Shown: piece after piece, positions 46,481 to 59,038 of the stretch
Numbering within the stretch: position 1 is the stretch's first letter
How the letters are laid out: the number at the start of each line of letters is the position of its first letter
Origin: Imbricaverruca yamaguchii
Lineage: Eukaryota; Arthropoda; Thecostraca; Neoverrucidae
Assembly (NCBI GenBank): GCA_034440575.1
Contig: JAOTOL010001662.1
Coordinates: 2,533,501-2,597,500 of the forward strand
Length of the DNA stretch: 64,000 nucleotides
Direction of reading: 5' to 3'
Translations under genes and position numbers: made by a program
The notes under the pieces: generated by a model
Told to the model about the DNA's origin: nothing
Databases searched by the model: none
Seen by the model: the letters and a program-made list of their open reading frames with translations, nothing else

Positions 46481-49418
46481 TAAAACAGACTATCGTCACG
46501 GACGAGCGGAAATTAGCGTCTCATTTCGCGCCATGATTGCTATGAAATACCAAAAAATAAAAATAAGTTAGAGAAAATTGCCAAGAGAATTACAGGGAAC
46601 TTTTTTCTCAATTAATAATAATCAGGACTGTGGGAAGAAATTAATCATTGGGTCAGAATGAAGCTTATAAGAGTGTAGATAATTAGGTCAACACACGTAA
46701 ATCTGAATTTGTCCGAGTGGGGAAACCTCGCGGTCGGAGTGGCCTGAATGCAACTATTCCCGCTTGTTGATGAAATTCGGAAACAATATAAGTCATGAAA
46801 TCGAAAGAAGGTGAAATTTCTGGTTCTATGGGTCTTCATTTTGGAGCAGTGTTAGCAGGTTTTAGGAACGTTTTGGTACCATTCAGGCAATTTTCATGTG
46901 GAAAATCCTTCCGATATCTTTTATGTACATCGCTCCTGACTGCTTAATAATATAAATATGAACAGTTTTATCAATCCCAATTGATGCAGAACATATCATT
47001 CTCCAAGGAACCAAGAAGAAATGCATTATCCATGGCTTTTCGTGGCAATGGTTCAAATAGCTCCGGCCGGAGTGGGAGATGGAGAGCGGTGAACTCATTG
47101 AATCCAAGAACGCGGTCGGGCTGGTGAAGGTGAATTCCTATATTTGGTTAGCGGAGCGTAGTGTTTTTTTATTCAACGAAGGATTTTCTTTAAAGTTTTT
47201 CGCTGCCATCTGGAAGGAATTGACTGCGTGTTTGGCTCGAGGTATTAGAGGTTGTATTATCTGACTATGTAGGTACCTACCTACTTACCTATATCAAATA
47301 TCTTCGCGGTAATTCGAGTTATTGATTTGGATAAACCAAAGCTGTAAGCTTGTGTTGTGTGACGGCAAATCTTCAGATAATACAAGGAGCAGGACATGAT
47401 AATATTAATTGCTGCGATGTTTTGCCGACAAGCGTAGAAATGAACAAAACTGATTGCTTTGCTTTTGTCTGGAAAATTTTGTTTTCACTTCAAAATTTTG
47501 TTTTCACTTTCACTTTAATTTTGAAGCGTGAATGTTTTTCTTTCAAAATGGGGGCTGGGCCTCTTCAGTGCACATTGACTGCAGATATTATAGATATGCA
47601 TGCATTCAAGCATTATTTGTGCTTTCATGAAATGTTCAGGAATTATTAGGTGCATCCTGTCCATATTCTCCATTGAATACCATTATACTCTTAACATTTC
47701 TGGTCTGACTTTCTGAATGGACAAATTTGCAGTTTAAGGTGATTTGATTTCTTGAAATTTATTTTTCGTGCAATGATTATGAATATCTTCATAATGTAGG
47801 TACTTACATGATGTGACTGCACATTTTTTTGGCAAGTGCAGTTGGGTAGCAAAATGACGCCGAAAAAGTGGCTCAGGTTTGGTTGGGAAATATACCATGA
47901 AATGTGATGTTATAAATGAAGAAAAAGCTGCAGCCTAACTGGATGCAAGAAAATATTTTTTAATACATTTTTTTTATAAGCAATTAATTCGAAGTATGAA
48001 AATGAATTAAGAAATGAAAAGTAGATGGCCTATGCTAACTAAACAGCCTATGCTATCCCGAGTGTTTTTAAAAATTCAAAAACTTTTATATTCCTGAATG
48101 ATTCCGAAAGGAATTTGATGAATGGATAACTTACCAAAAAAAATAATCTAGCATAATTTAGCCAAACCTAATACCTTTGTATGCTTCATGGAGGCAAACT
48201 GTGTGTAAAACATGTGTGGAAAAGTAATAGTGCCCATGACAATTCCTATGCTGTAGCAAAACATGGCTCATATCCACCAGTATTTTGGAGATTTGGGGGA
48301 AGTGCTACACTTTGTGGCTTACCAGTTGTGTGGATGCCACTATAGCTCTTGGTGTTCATCCATACATTCTTCTGAGCACATCTGGACTCTGTTCTGAGGT
48401 TTGTCCACAAATGGAGAACATACACATGAATGCACTGGTGGCTGTTTATTAATTCACCTGCACCTCACCATAAATCGCACATGCACAAATGGAATGTTAT
48501 GGAATGATATGGAAGATGGAATGTTGTGAAATATGGAATGTTCAGTGGCATTAAGATCATATTCAGACTGCAGTGATCCATATTTTGCCATCCATTGACA
48601 TATGTTGTACTTGTGCATGCTAGCAAACTGATATTCTTCCAATCTGGCTGGCATCTCATTTTCGGCTTTACTCCTGCCTCCTCTTGGAATGTGCCTACAG
48701 ATGACTCGAAATAACAAATGTGTATTATCCTCAATTATACTGGAAACTTCATGTGGTAGGGGACCCAGTATGACTGAATTTTCCTCTCCACCCAAGTTAT
48801 CACTATTGTATAATGACATCTAGCTGTCTTGCTAGTTAAGTATGTCTTCATCCAGCAATGCAAGGAGTGTATTTTTTCCGGAGTGTATAATTCTTTGGAT
48901 TGCAAAAGTTCCAAAAAAGGGCCACTTTTCCAACGCTGGTGTGGGGGAAGGTGCAACGAGCGTGATACGTATTTTGGCATGATTCCAGCCACTTATAAAT
49001 GAAGCTGCCTACACCCCACCTGTAGTACGCCAATTTCAGCATCTTAGTTAGGAGGCTGATGCGCCCAGGTAGGTCTCTAATGTTATGACTAACGGTGAGT
49101 CCCGAAGGGTATCCTCGCAAGATTGTTGTTTTTGAGGAATGGGATTGTTAAATTTCAGTGGGAGGAATGGGATCGAAAATTTCACCAGCAGTGAGAAAGT
49201 GTATGTTCTTCAGATAATGTGTTGGCTTGGGTTAGTTTTGCAGAATGTCTGTGAAGCTGATGTCATGATACCCTCCCCGCACTATCCCCTAAAAGGTGCG
49301 TTGATTGGAAACTTTTGCTCTGCCGTTCAAGCGTCCGACACTGTATGTCTCATAAGAACATTTTTTTAGGAAGTTCAGCTGGAAGGTATTGCTTCTGATT
49401 GCCGACGTTTGCGGGCAG

Positions 49419-49576
49419 CTCCATAGTGAACCTACTGATGACAATTCTGGAGAGTGATGAAGATGTGCTAGATCTGTTCTGTCACAAGTACCATGGCATC
49501 CGACCCGTACTCAAGCGATGGCAGGGCGACGGCTTTGACCTTCTGCTGCGGAAATTTGGTGACACCGTTATGTCCG
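49419..49576 (+). CDS. IQCB1: IQCB1-like exon 3
   Basis: An acceptor TTTGCGGGCAG, then SIVNLLMTILESDEDVLDLF, ending KFGDTVMS and a donor CCG|GTAAGC. Joined to exon 2 it reads AYA-R-SIVNLL. This is collinear with the human 'STATKLLLLMAESHQEILIL' segment with no gap, so no exon is missing between 2 and 3. Confidence 0.85.
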
Positions 49577-50439
49577 GTAAGCACACGCCGGGTAATAATG
49601 TCGAAAAGAGTGATGAAATTGAGGACAGAGCAGAATGTATGCAGACACACATACCGGTCCTGCATTTCACTGCATCTTCATGGTTCATTTCAAGCTTCAC
49701 AGCATTATGTTTGACATCCACTGCATGCCATTCCACCTCGTGACTAAGAATCCATGTTATGTGTTTATGTATGCTTCTCTTTGTGTCGTCTTGCATGTGT
49801 GTACGTTTGCGAATATATGTGCGCGGTTCGTGTGTATGAGTGCATATGTGTATTTTATGTGTTTATGTATGTAAATATGCGTAGCTGTGCACGTGTATTT
49901 GGCCTCGGACAATGTGGTTGGCAGTCCAGCTACATTTGGGTACGTCAACCAGAAACAGGTTTGCGCGTTTAGTGTAGGCATTTTATTCTTCGTATGTGAA
50001 GCGACCATCTTCTGATTGGGCTCACTTCTGCCAGAGACCCTGTTCATTATGTTCAGGGTGTCTAATGATGTCAGTAACAGTTGATCTTTAAGATGATTAA
50101 TGTGTCCTACAAGCGTGATGTATCGTCATCAGCTACTGATGAGAGTATGATGACGAGAGCTACTGCAATTGTCATGTGAGGCAGATTCCTCATAGCAGGC
50201 CGCACGGTATCTAGTTGCCACCTTCATCCACTGACCATTGGCTGCCACCTGTTGCCCAGTTGCCCAACCAGACAGCCGGATGATATGTCCCGTGGTCATA
50301 GGGTCAGTCGGTTCAGTGGCGGAGATTGTGTGCGACCGCTGGCTGTTGCCCAAGCGGACAGCCGCATGATGTGCACCGGGCTCCTGGCATATGTGCCCCA
50401 CAGCAGACTATACAGTGTACGATGTACGTTCCCCGGTCC

Positions 50440-50611
50440 GGGGCGGGGATGGCCGAGTGGTTAAGGTGTTGGACTATGGGTACTAAAGGTCCCAGGTTCG
50501 ACATTAGCGCTGCTCGGGACATTTCCCAATCCCGCAGCCCACGGGCGAAACGGTGTGGGCGGCGCCATTAGCCGTGAATGTGCATAAAGTGCGTCGTGAA
50601 CCACCCAATAA
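50440..50611 (+). repeat. tRNA-derived SINE (family A) with target duplication
   Basis: GGGGCGGGGATGGCCGAGTG head, box B AGGTTCGACATT, same body and tail as the 33.4-kb copy. Imperfect 14-bp flanks ACGTTCCCCGGTCC and ACGTTCATCGGTCC. Lies in IQCB1 intron 3. Confidence 0.92.
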
Positions 50612-51033
50612 ACGTTCATCGGTCCAGTAATATTCTCAAATTCCTTTTGTGTTGGGTGTCTGCTAAAAAGCCTATGGATGGGAAAAATGTGGAAAATTAG
50701 TGTCATCCAATGCGTTCCCATGTATGTGACAGCCACGAATCTCAATCGATGTAATGATATTTTCGGCTCAGTGAGGACAAAATGAAAAACACAAATGTAT
50801 TTTGATGAATTTCTGGGGTGGAAGTTCCGGGTTGAAATAACATGCTGAGTCTCTTCATGTCAGTATGTATCTGCACACTATGCATCAGGACAGTTTTAAT
50901 TACATGTTCTCGAAGGTTAACTGGTAGCTTTCTAAATTTATGGATGTGAAAAAAATGGCACCGAATGTGTAAAACGAAGGCATGTCAGTGCAAATTGTCG
51001 GCTTTTTGGAGCACCGGCCCATTCTGTCGGCAG

Positions 51034-51169
51034 GTGACCTGCAAATGGCCGAAGCTGCCTACCGTCGCCGCGCCGCCACAGTCATCCAGGCGGTGTACCG
51101 CGGTCACCGACAGCGGCGGCGCCTGGCGGATGCCACGAGAACCATCAGTAAACTGCAGCGCCGAGTCAG
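51034..51169 (+). CDS. IQCB1: IQCB1-like exon 4 with first IQ motif
   Basis: An acceptor CTGTCGGCAG, then DLQMAEAAYRRRAATVIQAV. The IQ motif IQAVYRGHRQRRR fits IQxxxRGxxxR exactly and predicts calmodulin binding. It ends LQRRV and a donor TCAG|GTGAAC, phase 2. Very GC-rich compared with the flanking intron. Confidence 0.9.
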
Positions 51170-52495
51170 GTGAACTGGCCGGCAGACGCTCTATTTTACA
51201 TTATTTTACTCATTTTATCCATAAATGTAGTACAAGCTTTTGCTGTTTGTACGCACCGCATTGCGCCGGATTTGAAACAAAAATGTGAATTGCTCCATTT
51301 CCACCATAATAGATTACCTACCCTTCCAAGGTCCATATTTTCGTTAAAACTGGTGACATTTGCAGTATCGCAAGCCCTCGCCTGACATGACGCGAGTCGG
51401 TTGAAAAAAACTTGGAGCATTCCAACGTATGTTTCTCTGTACGTTTCTGGCGTGACCGCTTCGAGGCTTCCACATATGTGACACTATTCCTACGAGAGTG
51501 TTTTTAAATCGATGGCAACCCCTAAGCGAAATTATTCGTCTATGCTGGAAATGCTTCTCTTGTTGGAAAATATTTGAATTTTGTTTACGAAATATCGACG
51601 CTTTTTTGCAACCACTAACCCATTACGTAAAACATATCCATTATGAGTGATACACTGGCAATACTGCCGCTGAGGTTACCTACGATCAGGGATCTTGTTT
51701 AAGTTAAAGTATGCATTGCATATTTAACAGATGGCTAAGAAATATGAATGACTTGTATGTACCACTCGATGTAGCCATTAAAGCTTAATTCGACGAATAT
51801 CATGCGTCAGGGTCCTAACATTTCATTTACATTAACTGTGAGGATGAAAAACGAAGTTGCTTTGGAATACTGAAACATGGGAATAAAACAAGGGATAGTC
51901 ACTCAAGGATGAAAAATCAGGGTACACCATTTACTTCAGTCGCCTGCATTTCACACTTCAGGAAGGTACATCATGACTATGATCATATTTGCTATGCAGG
52001 AACATCATGCAAATTTAAGACAAGGATGGAATATTATAGTTCCATTAACTGTGCATTTCCAGGTAATATAGATAATTATTTTACACTGTCATGCGTTGTG
52101 TGTTTTTATTGCTGCAAGTATTCATGAACATTTTCCTGGATACTTTGTTCTGCTATATAGCATTGTGTGCGTTCTCGTCAGTGAAGAGGGTCTTCAAATC
52201 ATCGATTCTGCAGGATTTATCGGCAGAGCTTAGATATGGACAGATTGAGCTTCTAGAGTAAACTAACTTCTGGGGTATTGTGCTTTTGTATCAAACTGTT
52301 GCTTGTTAATCGCCAAATTGTTAGCATATTGTTGCCTCTCCCGATGGTCTCGTTCACTGTGTCTTCCTATTCAATTGTTCAGATATTGTCGTGTTTCGCT
52401 GACCATGCTGGAGCCTTGGTGTGTATGTGTATGTGTGTGTGCGTGTGCGTGCACGTGTGCGTGTGCGTGCGCGTGCGTGTGTTGTCCCCGGCTGA

Positions 52496-52572
52496 CCTGG
52501 TGTGTCTGGGCAGGTCTCGGCGCGGCCGGGACGCTCGGTGTTGTCCCCGGCTGATCTGGTGTGTCTGGGCAG
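52496..52572 (+). repeat. 59-bp tandem duplication of the exon 5 acceptor region
   Basis: TGTTGTCCCCGGCTGAYCTG, GTGTGTCTGGGCAG and GTCTCGGCGCGGCCGGGA occur twice, 59 bp apart, with AG at 52,512-52,513 and 52,571-52,572. Both look like usable 3' splice sites. Only the second is in frame with exon 4. Confidence 0.93.
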
Positions 52573-52715
52573 GTCTCGGCGCGGCCGGGATGCTCGCCAT
52601 CGGCTTGAGCTGTGTCGACAGGAAGCGGCCACCTTCTGCCTCACGCTGCAACGACAACAGTGGCGGCGCTGCCACACGGAACAGTTGATGCAGAACGTGA
52701 CTGGCATCAGTGCTG
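52573..52715 (+). CDS. IQCB1: IQCB1-like exon 5 (Gln/Arg-rich helix)
   Basis: Encodes SRRGRDARHRLELCRQEAAT and then FCLTLQRQQWRRCHTEQLMQ, ending TGISA and a donor GCTG|GTGAGT. It matches the human helix containing 'INRQKEEED' and 'QLQLQRQRAM' in position and composition. Phase 1 out. Confidence 0.85.
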
Positions 52716-52747
52716 GTGAGTGGTCAAAACCAGCATTCCAAGATATA

Positions 52748-53103
<356 letters not shown>

Positions 53104-53495
53104 TGACCCAGAAGGCGTGAGCGCTTGGCGGCCCTGACCGAACGTCCAGCGGCGAATACTCTCCATCTGGCGATGGTAGCGCGCCAGACAAGCATACGGT
53201 TTCGGTATCCTTTGTGTGCGTGATACTAGGAGGTTTTATCTTTAACAGTTCAGACATTGTGGTTGTTGCCGGGCGGAGGTGGATCTGAGTCCGATTTCAC
53301 TCGGCCCCTTGCCGCTTGTGGTCACTGGCTGGGAATGTGATCGGCCCGTTGCCGCCGTTCTTCCCAGTCCGCACTCCAACATCATGTCCGTGGCCACACG
53401 TATGCAGTATAACTGCCGTCGACGTCATGTGACAAGAAAGTCGTCTGTGCAGCTTGGGGTCTCGGAGTCAGACAGTGTGTGCCGCTCTGTTTCAG

Positions 53496-53745
53496 AGAAG
53501 GTGCCTGGGTATCTGCGCCGGCGGCGGAGCACGGCCGCGTCCCGAATCCAGTGTGCGTGGCGAGCCTACCGGGCACGTGGTCAGGTGGTCGGGTGGCGCG
53601 AGGACAGGCGACGCCACAGGGCCGCCGTCGCCATCCAGCGGTGGTGGCGCCACTGTCTGCTCCGCGCCAGCCTGGACGCCGACCAGGAGCCGCCGCTCCG
53701 ACTCACCGAGCAGGACGTCTACAAGTATCAGCGCCTCATTGACAG
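53496..53745 (+). CDS. IQCB1: IQCB1-like exon 6 with two IQ motifs
   Basis: An acceptor CTCTGTTTCAG, then EKVPGYLRRRRSTAASRIQC. IQ motifs: IQCAWRAYRAR and, 38 residues later, IQRWWRHCLLR (each IQxxxRxxxxR). It ends DVYKYQRLID and a donor ACAG|GTGGGA. Same order as the human pair around 'LIIQKHWRGYRERK' and the downstream helix. Confidence 0.9.
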
Positions 53746-53922
53746 GTGGGATCGCCCGGCAGATTGCCAGGTTGGATCACCGGCAGATTGTCAGGTGGTA
53801 TCGCCTGACCGATGGACAGGTACGATCGCTCGGCGGTCGTCGCTGGTGTAGTCTGGACCAAACATTCAGAATACTGAATATGACATTTATGGTCCTTGAC
53901 CCTGGGTTGACCAAAGACACTG

Positions 53923-54081
53923 GGGACGAGTAGTCTAGGGCTAAGTTGCTCGTCTCACGATCTAAAGGTTGTGGATTCCAGTCTCGCATGTTGCTACTTT
54001 TCGCCCGCGACCAATCGGCGTGAGAGATTGGCGACGCAACATGACTCAACGGTCGATGTGTCGTACAACCAATAACCAACC
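53923..54081 (+). repeat. tRNA-derived SINE (family B) with target duplication
   Basis: Starts GGGACGAGTAGTCTAGGGCT, box B GGTTGTGGATTCCAGTC, core CGACCAATCGGCGTGAGAGA, tail GTCGTACAACCAATAACCAA. 14-bp flanks GACCAAAGACACTG and GACCCAAGACACTG (one mismatch). Lies in IQCB1 intron 6. Confidence 0.92.
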
Positions 54082-54899
54082 GACCCAAGACACTGCTTCA
54101 TTCGATGCCTCCATACATGATTTGTGCCGGATTGAAATTCACGTTTAGGCGAAAAACAAATTGAGATCGTTTGAAAACTGAAAAGTTTCTGAAATAGCCG
54201 TAAAACCTTGGAAATTGCTGTGCGCATGTGCACGAAATTGCACTTTTAGCATTGTATGCATAATGCGCTTCACTGGCGATATACTGTTGCATTTCTCTAT
54301 CTCTTGGCTATTGATCATTTTCTTTATGTCTCGGCAAAAGTTGGCAGCGCAATATTCGCAGATAATTGTACTATGGTAGCCAATTTGCACCATACGTGAT
54401 GTGATGACTCAAGTGGACAAGAAACTGGTAGATGTGCTACCATCATTAGCAAAATTTAGGTGCGGAATTTGTGAGGATTGCTTGAAAATATGTTTTGCCA
54501 CTTAATAGCAACTCATTTCTTCGCCATTGATTGCGTTATCATGTTCATTCAGGGTGTGATATGGGTTTCGTCGTTACTTTGCAATCGTTTTTCAATCGTG
54601 CAGCAGTGCTTAGTAATTGGACCCAACGTTGGTTTGTTACTTCATGAATGAACGTATGTTGCTGCTCCGTCCTTTGTCATCGAATATGTCATTCATAACA
54701 TATTATGCTCAAACATCAACAACAATTAATTCAGGTTCCATAATGGTATGCCATTTGCTTTTAAATATCACTGAATAAGTTTATGCGAAGTACTATTTCC
54801 AAATAGTACTGGTTCATACTGGTTTTCACTTTGTGTTTATAATTTGCTGCTCAGTTTGAGGGGCTATTACTTGCTCAGGAAGAAGAAGTGAGATATTTT

Positions 54900-55095
54900 C
54901 GGGCGTTGCATGACCAACGCAGTCGATGCGCCCCTAAAGCCCAATAACCAACCAAGAAGTGAGATATTTGGCATTCATGTTTGGTCACTGGAGTTGGCGT
55001 TCCTAACTGGTATCTTGTAAAATAGAGAAAGTATACCGCTAAATGACCTTGTAGTCGGCGCGCCCTGAAGCCCAAGTAATCAATCAGAGAAAGCA
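54900..55095 (+). repeat. Two SINE/LINE tail fragments
   Basis: CAGTCGATGCGCCCCTAAAG followed by CCCAATAACCAACC (about 54,918-54,950), and GTCGGCGCGCCCTGAAGCCC followed by AAGTAATCAATCA (about 55,054-55,087). Only the 3' ends are present. They resemble both the SINE tails and the I-LINE tail. 54,100-54,900 and 55,100-55,690 show no supported gene. Confidence 0.6.
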
Positions 55096-55690
55096 TACCG
55101 CATCTCAGGAAAACGGTTATTTGACAAATCATGATAGGATATTTGATCCAGTTATCCACCAGGACGCAGTTTGTAATCGTTTCTTCTTCATGTGGTGGGA
55201 ATGGAATTGTTGCACGTTGTGGGTTTTTAGCGTTTTTTTTAGCGGTTTTAACCGACGAATATTGCTTTAGTTCCATAAATTGTTTTCATATCTGGTCAAT
55301 TTGAGTATTATTGCATTAAAAAAAATATAAATGATCAGTGAAAAGTGAAAGAAAACTAGGTCTTAGGCCATGTGCAATAACTACATTTGTTGCGAAATCC
55401 ACACACACGTCGATAATATAGAATAATACGCTTAAAAAAGCATGTGCATGACATGTAGTTGAGCGATATTCAAAACGTTTTGGCCATATTTCTTGAGTCT
55501 TCACCGGTCGAGATCCTTGAATTTCAAGTCTGCCAAACTCGATTGTCCTGGTGCCGGTCGTCTGCTTCACTCATTGCGCGGTAGGATAACTACCATTAGT
55601 GACTTGTTTGCCACTTGTTTGCCACTTGAATGTCATGATTCACAGATGCGAGATGTGGACGCATATCATGCATTGTTTTATATGGCTTCG

Positions 55691-56684
55691 TTAACCCGCG
55701 CCGTCTTTCCGGTCAGATCCTCACACCCCGTCTCTGGGGGGGGGGGAGATAGTAACCCCTCTCAAAATCTAAACTACGCGTCCCTCGAGAGGACGAGTAG
55801 CATAGGGGTAAGTCGCTCGTCTCACAATCGAAAGGTTGTGGGTCCGAGTCTCACCTGTCGCTACTCTTCGCCCGTGACCAATCGGCTTGAGATTGTCGAC
55901 GCTACATGACTCAACGGTCGGTGTGTCGTAAAGCCAATAACCAACCAACGTGTTGCTCGAAAACTAAAGAGGTGTCATCAGAAAACGCTTGACGAGTAGG
56001 GTCCGGATCCACCCCTTAAAAAAATCCCCCACGTCGCTAGGGGGCTATATTTTTTCTCGACTTTTCACGACTTACGTTATGTCTTTGGCTCTGTGGAGTT
56101 CATTTTGGGGGATATTTGATAAAAATTATTTGGAATAAGAAATGGACAGCGAAATGGACCAGGACTATAACATTTTTTGGCCACCCAAGTCGATTTTTTT
56201 AATTTCAAAATTTAGAGTTCAAGTTTTCGTTAATTTTCCTTTTCTAATCGGTAGAGGAGACCGAAAAACGTTGGAAGTCAACTTTCCCTAATAAAAATGC
56301 TTACTTTAGCCAGAATCTTCGATTTTAACTGCAATAGGCAAATATGCAAAATTTATATGTAGTCAGAAACGGAAAAAATGAACAATTCCCCTCGTGGGTT
56401 TTGTTGCATCCGTAAAGATAAGCAAACGTTGAAAGTTTCATTAAAATATTTGTATCCGTTAAAGCGTGACGACTGGTTGAACTTTTTTGGAGGTGACCTC
56501 ACTTGACCTTCACTAACTCGTTGACCCTAAATGACCTTACTTCAAAATGTTGAAATAGTATGCCAAATTGATGTGGGAAAAGGTATGCCAAATTTTAGCT
56601 TGCTACCGCGCGCCATTCGTTCACTACCCGCGAAAAAACCTGAGTGGGGTCGGTTGAAGACCCCCCCGAGACGGGACGGGTTAA
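55691..56684 (+). mobile_element. TTAA-type (piggyBac-like) non-autonomous element carrying a SINE
   Basis: Bounded by TTAACCCGCGCCGTCT (55,691) and GAGACGGGACGGGTTAA (to 56,684), with TTAA at both edges as in piggyBac insertions. The body matches 30,785-31,344 and, inverted, 59,039-59,874. No transposase. The tract TGACCTCACTTGACCTTCAC lies at about 56,492. Confidence 0.8.
55789..55947 (+). repeat. tRNA-derived SINE (family B) nested in the TTAA element
   Basis: GAGGACGAGTAGCATAGGGG head, AAGGTTGTGGGTCCGAGTCT box B, CGTGACCAATCGGCTTGAGA core, GTCGTAAAGCCAATAACCAA tail. Closest to the 53.9-kb copy. Confidence 0.85.
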
Positions 56685-57116
56685 GCAACGAAGCACATTA
56701 AGTTTGCTACGATGTGCCACAAAGACTGATGAAAACAGGGTTTTGTTGTTTGAGCCGACTACAAAGTTCCCAAACTCGTAAAGAACTTCTGTATCTGCTT
56801 ACCGAAAACAAATATGTTACCTTTGGGATTGAGAGCTGTTTATTGAAGTGAAGAAGATGGGCACCAAGCCCATCTTCTTCACGGCGGTGGTCAGGCTTCC
56901 CTTTCCTTCGATGTTCGCCGTATTGGGCACCCAGTTCCTCTTAGTTTAATATATTAATTGATTTCTGCGCCGAGGTTTTCTGAGTTACATTCATTAAGAA
57001 TGATGTTACACACAGTAAGGACGCACAGTAAGAACAGCGATATACACAAGGGCGATGACGGCTAGTAACTTGTGGTACATACTCGTTCCGGAATGCAAGT
57101 ATGCAACTTGTCATTC

Positions 57117-57288
57117 GGGGCCGCGGTAGCTCAGTTGGTAGATCATCGGAGTTTTGATCGCAGGATTGTGGGTTCGAATCTCACAACTGATGGGATTACC
57201 AAGTCCGCCCGCGACCAATCGGCATGAGAGGTTGGCGACCCTGTATGACCTAGCGGTTGAGTGTGTCGTAAAATAACCCAAAGCAAAT
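57117..57288 (+). repeat. tRNA-derived SINE (family B, GGGGCCGCGG head)
   Basis: GGGGCCGCGGTAGCTCAGTT with a perfect box A, GTGGGTTCGAATCTCAC with a perfect box B, core CGACCAATCGGCATGAGAGG, tail GTGTCGTAAAATAACCCAAA. The best-preserved promoter of the family; internal pol III transcription is plausible. 56,690-57,115 and 57,290-57,890 contain only a short duplicated segment (GCAGCCGCCGGCGG..TTTCG.TTGGCAT.CACACGAAATA at about 57,464 and 57,570). Confidence 0.85.
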
Positions 57289-57888
57289 GACCATTAATAC
57301 ACCCACATCACCTCACAGCAAAGTAGTTCGCCTCCACTGTGTAGACTATTACGCCACGTCCACCACCCTCCACATAAGCACTGGTCACTGCAATTCACCG
57401 AATCGCTTTAAATACAAAGCAACGGATCAGCAGCGAAACAATGAATCCGTACTGGTGAATCCGTGCAGCCGCCGGCGGGTTTTTTCGTTTGGCATCCACA
57501 CGAAATACCTGACTCAGTTCTGTGAGACGCGTTAAATAAAAGGCAACCAGCTCACATACTGAAGCCATCGCAGCCGCCGGCGGACTGTTTCGCCTGGCAT
57601 CTACACGAAATACGTGACTCAGCCAATGATATATCGTAACGAAGCACTTCAGGATGTAACATCCGATGAATCATTTGAGAAACGGTAGTACTCTAGGTTG
57701 CAGAAATGCAAACACTTCTCAGTCCACATTGCAACATGCCTTCAATGTGAAATCTGGACGAGATCGGATTACGTCACTGGCTACTGATTGTTGAGAAAAA
57801 AAACTAAGAAATGTTCTGATTAATGTGACCCATGCCGCAAAATTATCAACTTTATCATGGCCTAAAAGTCGCTCCTTGCCACGTAATA

Positions 57889-58016
<128 letters not shown>

Positions 58017-59038
58017 TGCTTTTGCGGGTGTAAGCGTGTGTGCGCGTGTGCGTGTGTGTGTGTGCACGTGTGCACTTGTGAGCCGTGAATACCGAGGACA
58101 AAATGGGTTTACACAACGGAATATTGAGGTCCGGTGGTGTATACCGAGCCCCAATAAGTGGACCTCGGTATTTTGACCAATCAAAACGCGTTTTTTTTTG
58201 GTGTTTCTCAGTCAGTTGGCGAAATTTTATCATGGACCTCAATAATCATGAAATCATGATTTTTAAATGTGTGTTTGTGTGTGAATTTGTGTGAACTCGA
58301 AATCGGTCAAGCGTGTGTAAGTTCTTGTTCTAGTGGAAATAGTGGTGACGAGACTCCTGCTGCTAAGATCGAAGTTTCATGAATACAACTATAAATTAGG
58401 TTAGTACTAATTCCTAATCAATAAATATCAAAGATCAATAAATATCAAAGGTTCGAAATGATGATGAGTGGTTTTAAAAGTTGGTGTTTCAAAACTAGCT
58501 TACGATTGATATCACCATGTCTATTTTCTTCGGCCATCGCTGAAGTAGCTTCGCGTCAGGTGTGCGTGTCAGGTGACGGTGAGTAAGATGTTTATCTGAC
58601 GGTGAATCCAGGGCACTAATGATTTCGAAATGAAAATAATTGCGCGTAATTGATTTATTTGTACCTATATCTGTTAAAATGTCATTGCATTAATAGTGCA
58701 GTAAAATAGTGCAATAGCATCAATACAATTAAAGTAAGTATAGGAAGTTTGTACGGTACCTACCTACATTTGAAGATTTCAGGTGGGTAATTTGCCAACA
58801 TAGCTGATGATGTCGTTGGTGATAGGTTCTAGGCATGCGAAAAGTGGATTTTTCTTCCATTCTTGACATTTTTACTCTTCCATCATGCTCTTTTCACTTG
58901 GACTTGGACTTGGACTTGGACAATTTGAATTGATGATCCCATGTGATAGTTTAAATGGGGCTTCATTAACAATTCGATGCAGCTGACGAGCTTGTGTGAT
59001 AGATACTCAAACATGTCTCCCCCGTCAGTATCTGGTTG

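Larger units (their letters stand above)
45501..48938. mobile_element. 3.4-kb hAT-type element in IQCB1 intron 2
   Basis: Starts CAGTGTTGGATTTTCA and ends TTTTCCAACGCTG. A perfect 8-bp duplication GTGTGGGG lies at 45,493-45,500 and 48,939-48,946. Subterminal GGAGTGTATAATTT-type motifs occur near both ends. No transposase can be recognised; it contains a SINE (45,742-45,895) and a fragment of the 27.6-kb hAT family (46,013-46,480). 46,480-48,800 is otherwise AT-rich without supported genes. Confidence 0.9.

Noticed and set aside
49139..49369. Extra IQCB1 exon between exons 2 and 3 (NVCEADVMIPSP...)
   Set aside because: The exon 2-exon 3 junction is already collinear with the vertebrate protein without a gap, and the phases do not need it.
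52514..52572. Use of the proximal duplicated acceptor for IQCB1 exon 5
   Set aside because: It shifts the frame (59 bp) and loses the conserved helix; the distal site fits both neighbours.
57117..57190. Functional tRNA gene
   Set aside because: Boxes A and B are perfect, but the arms do not fold as a tRNA and the sequence continues into the SINE body and tail.
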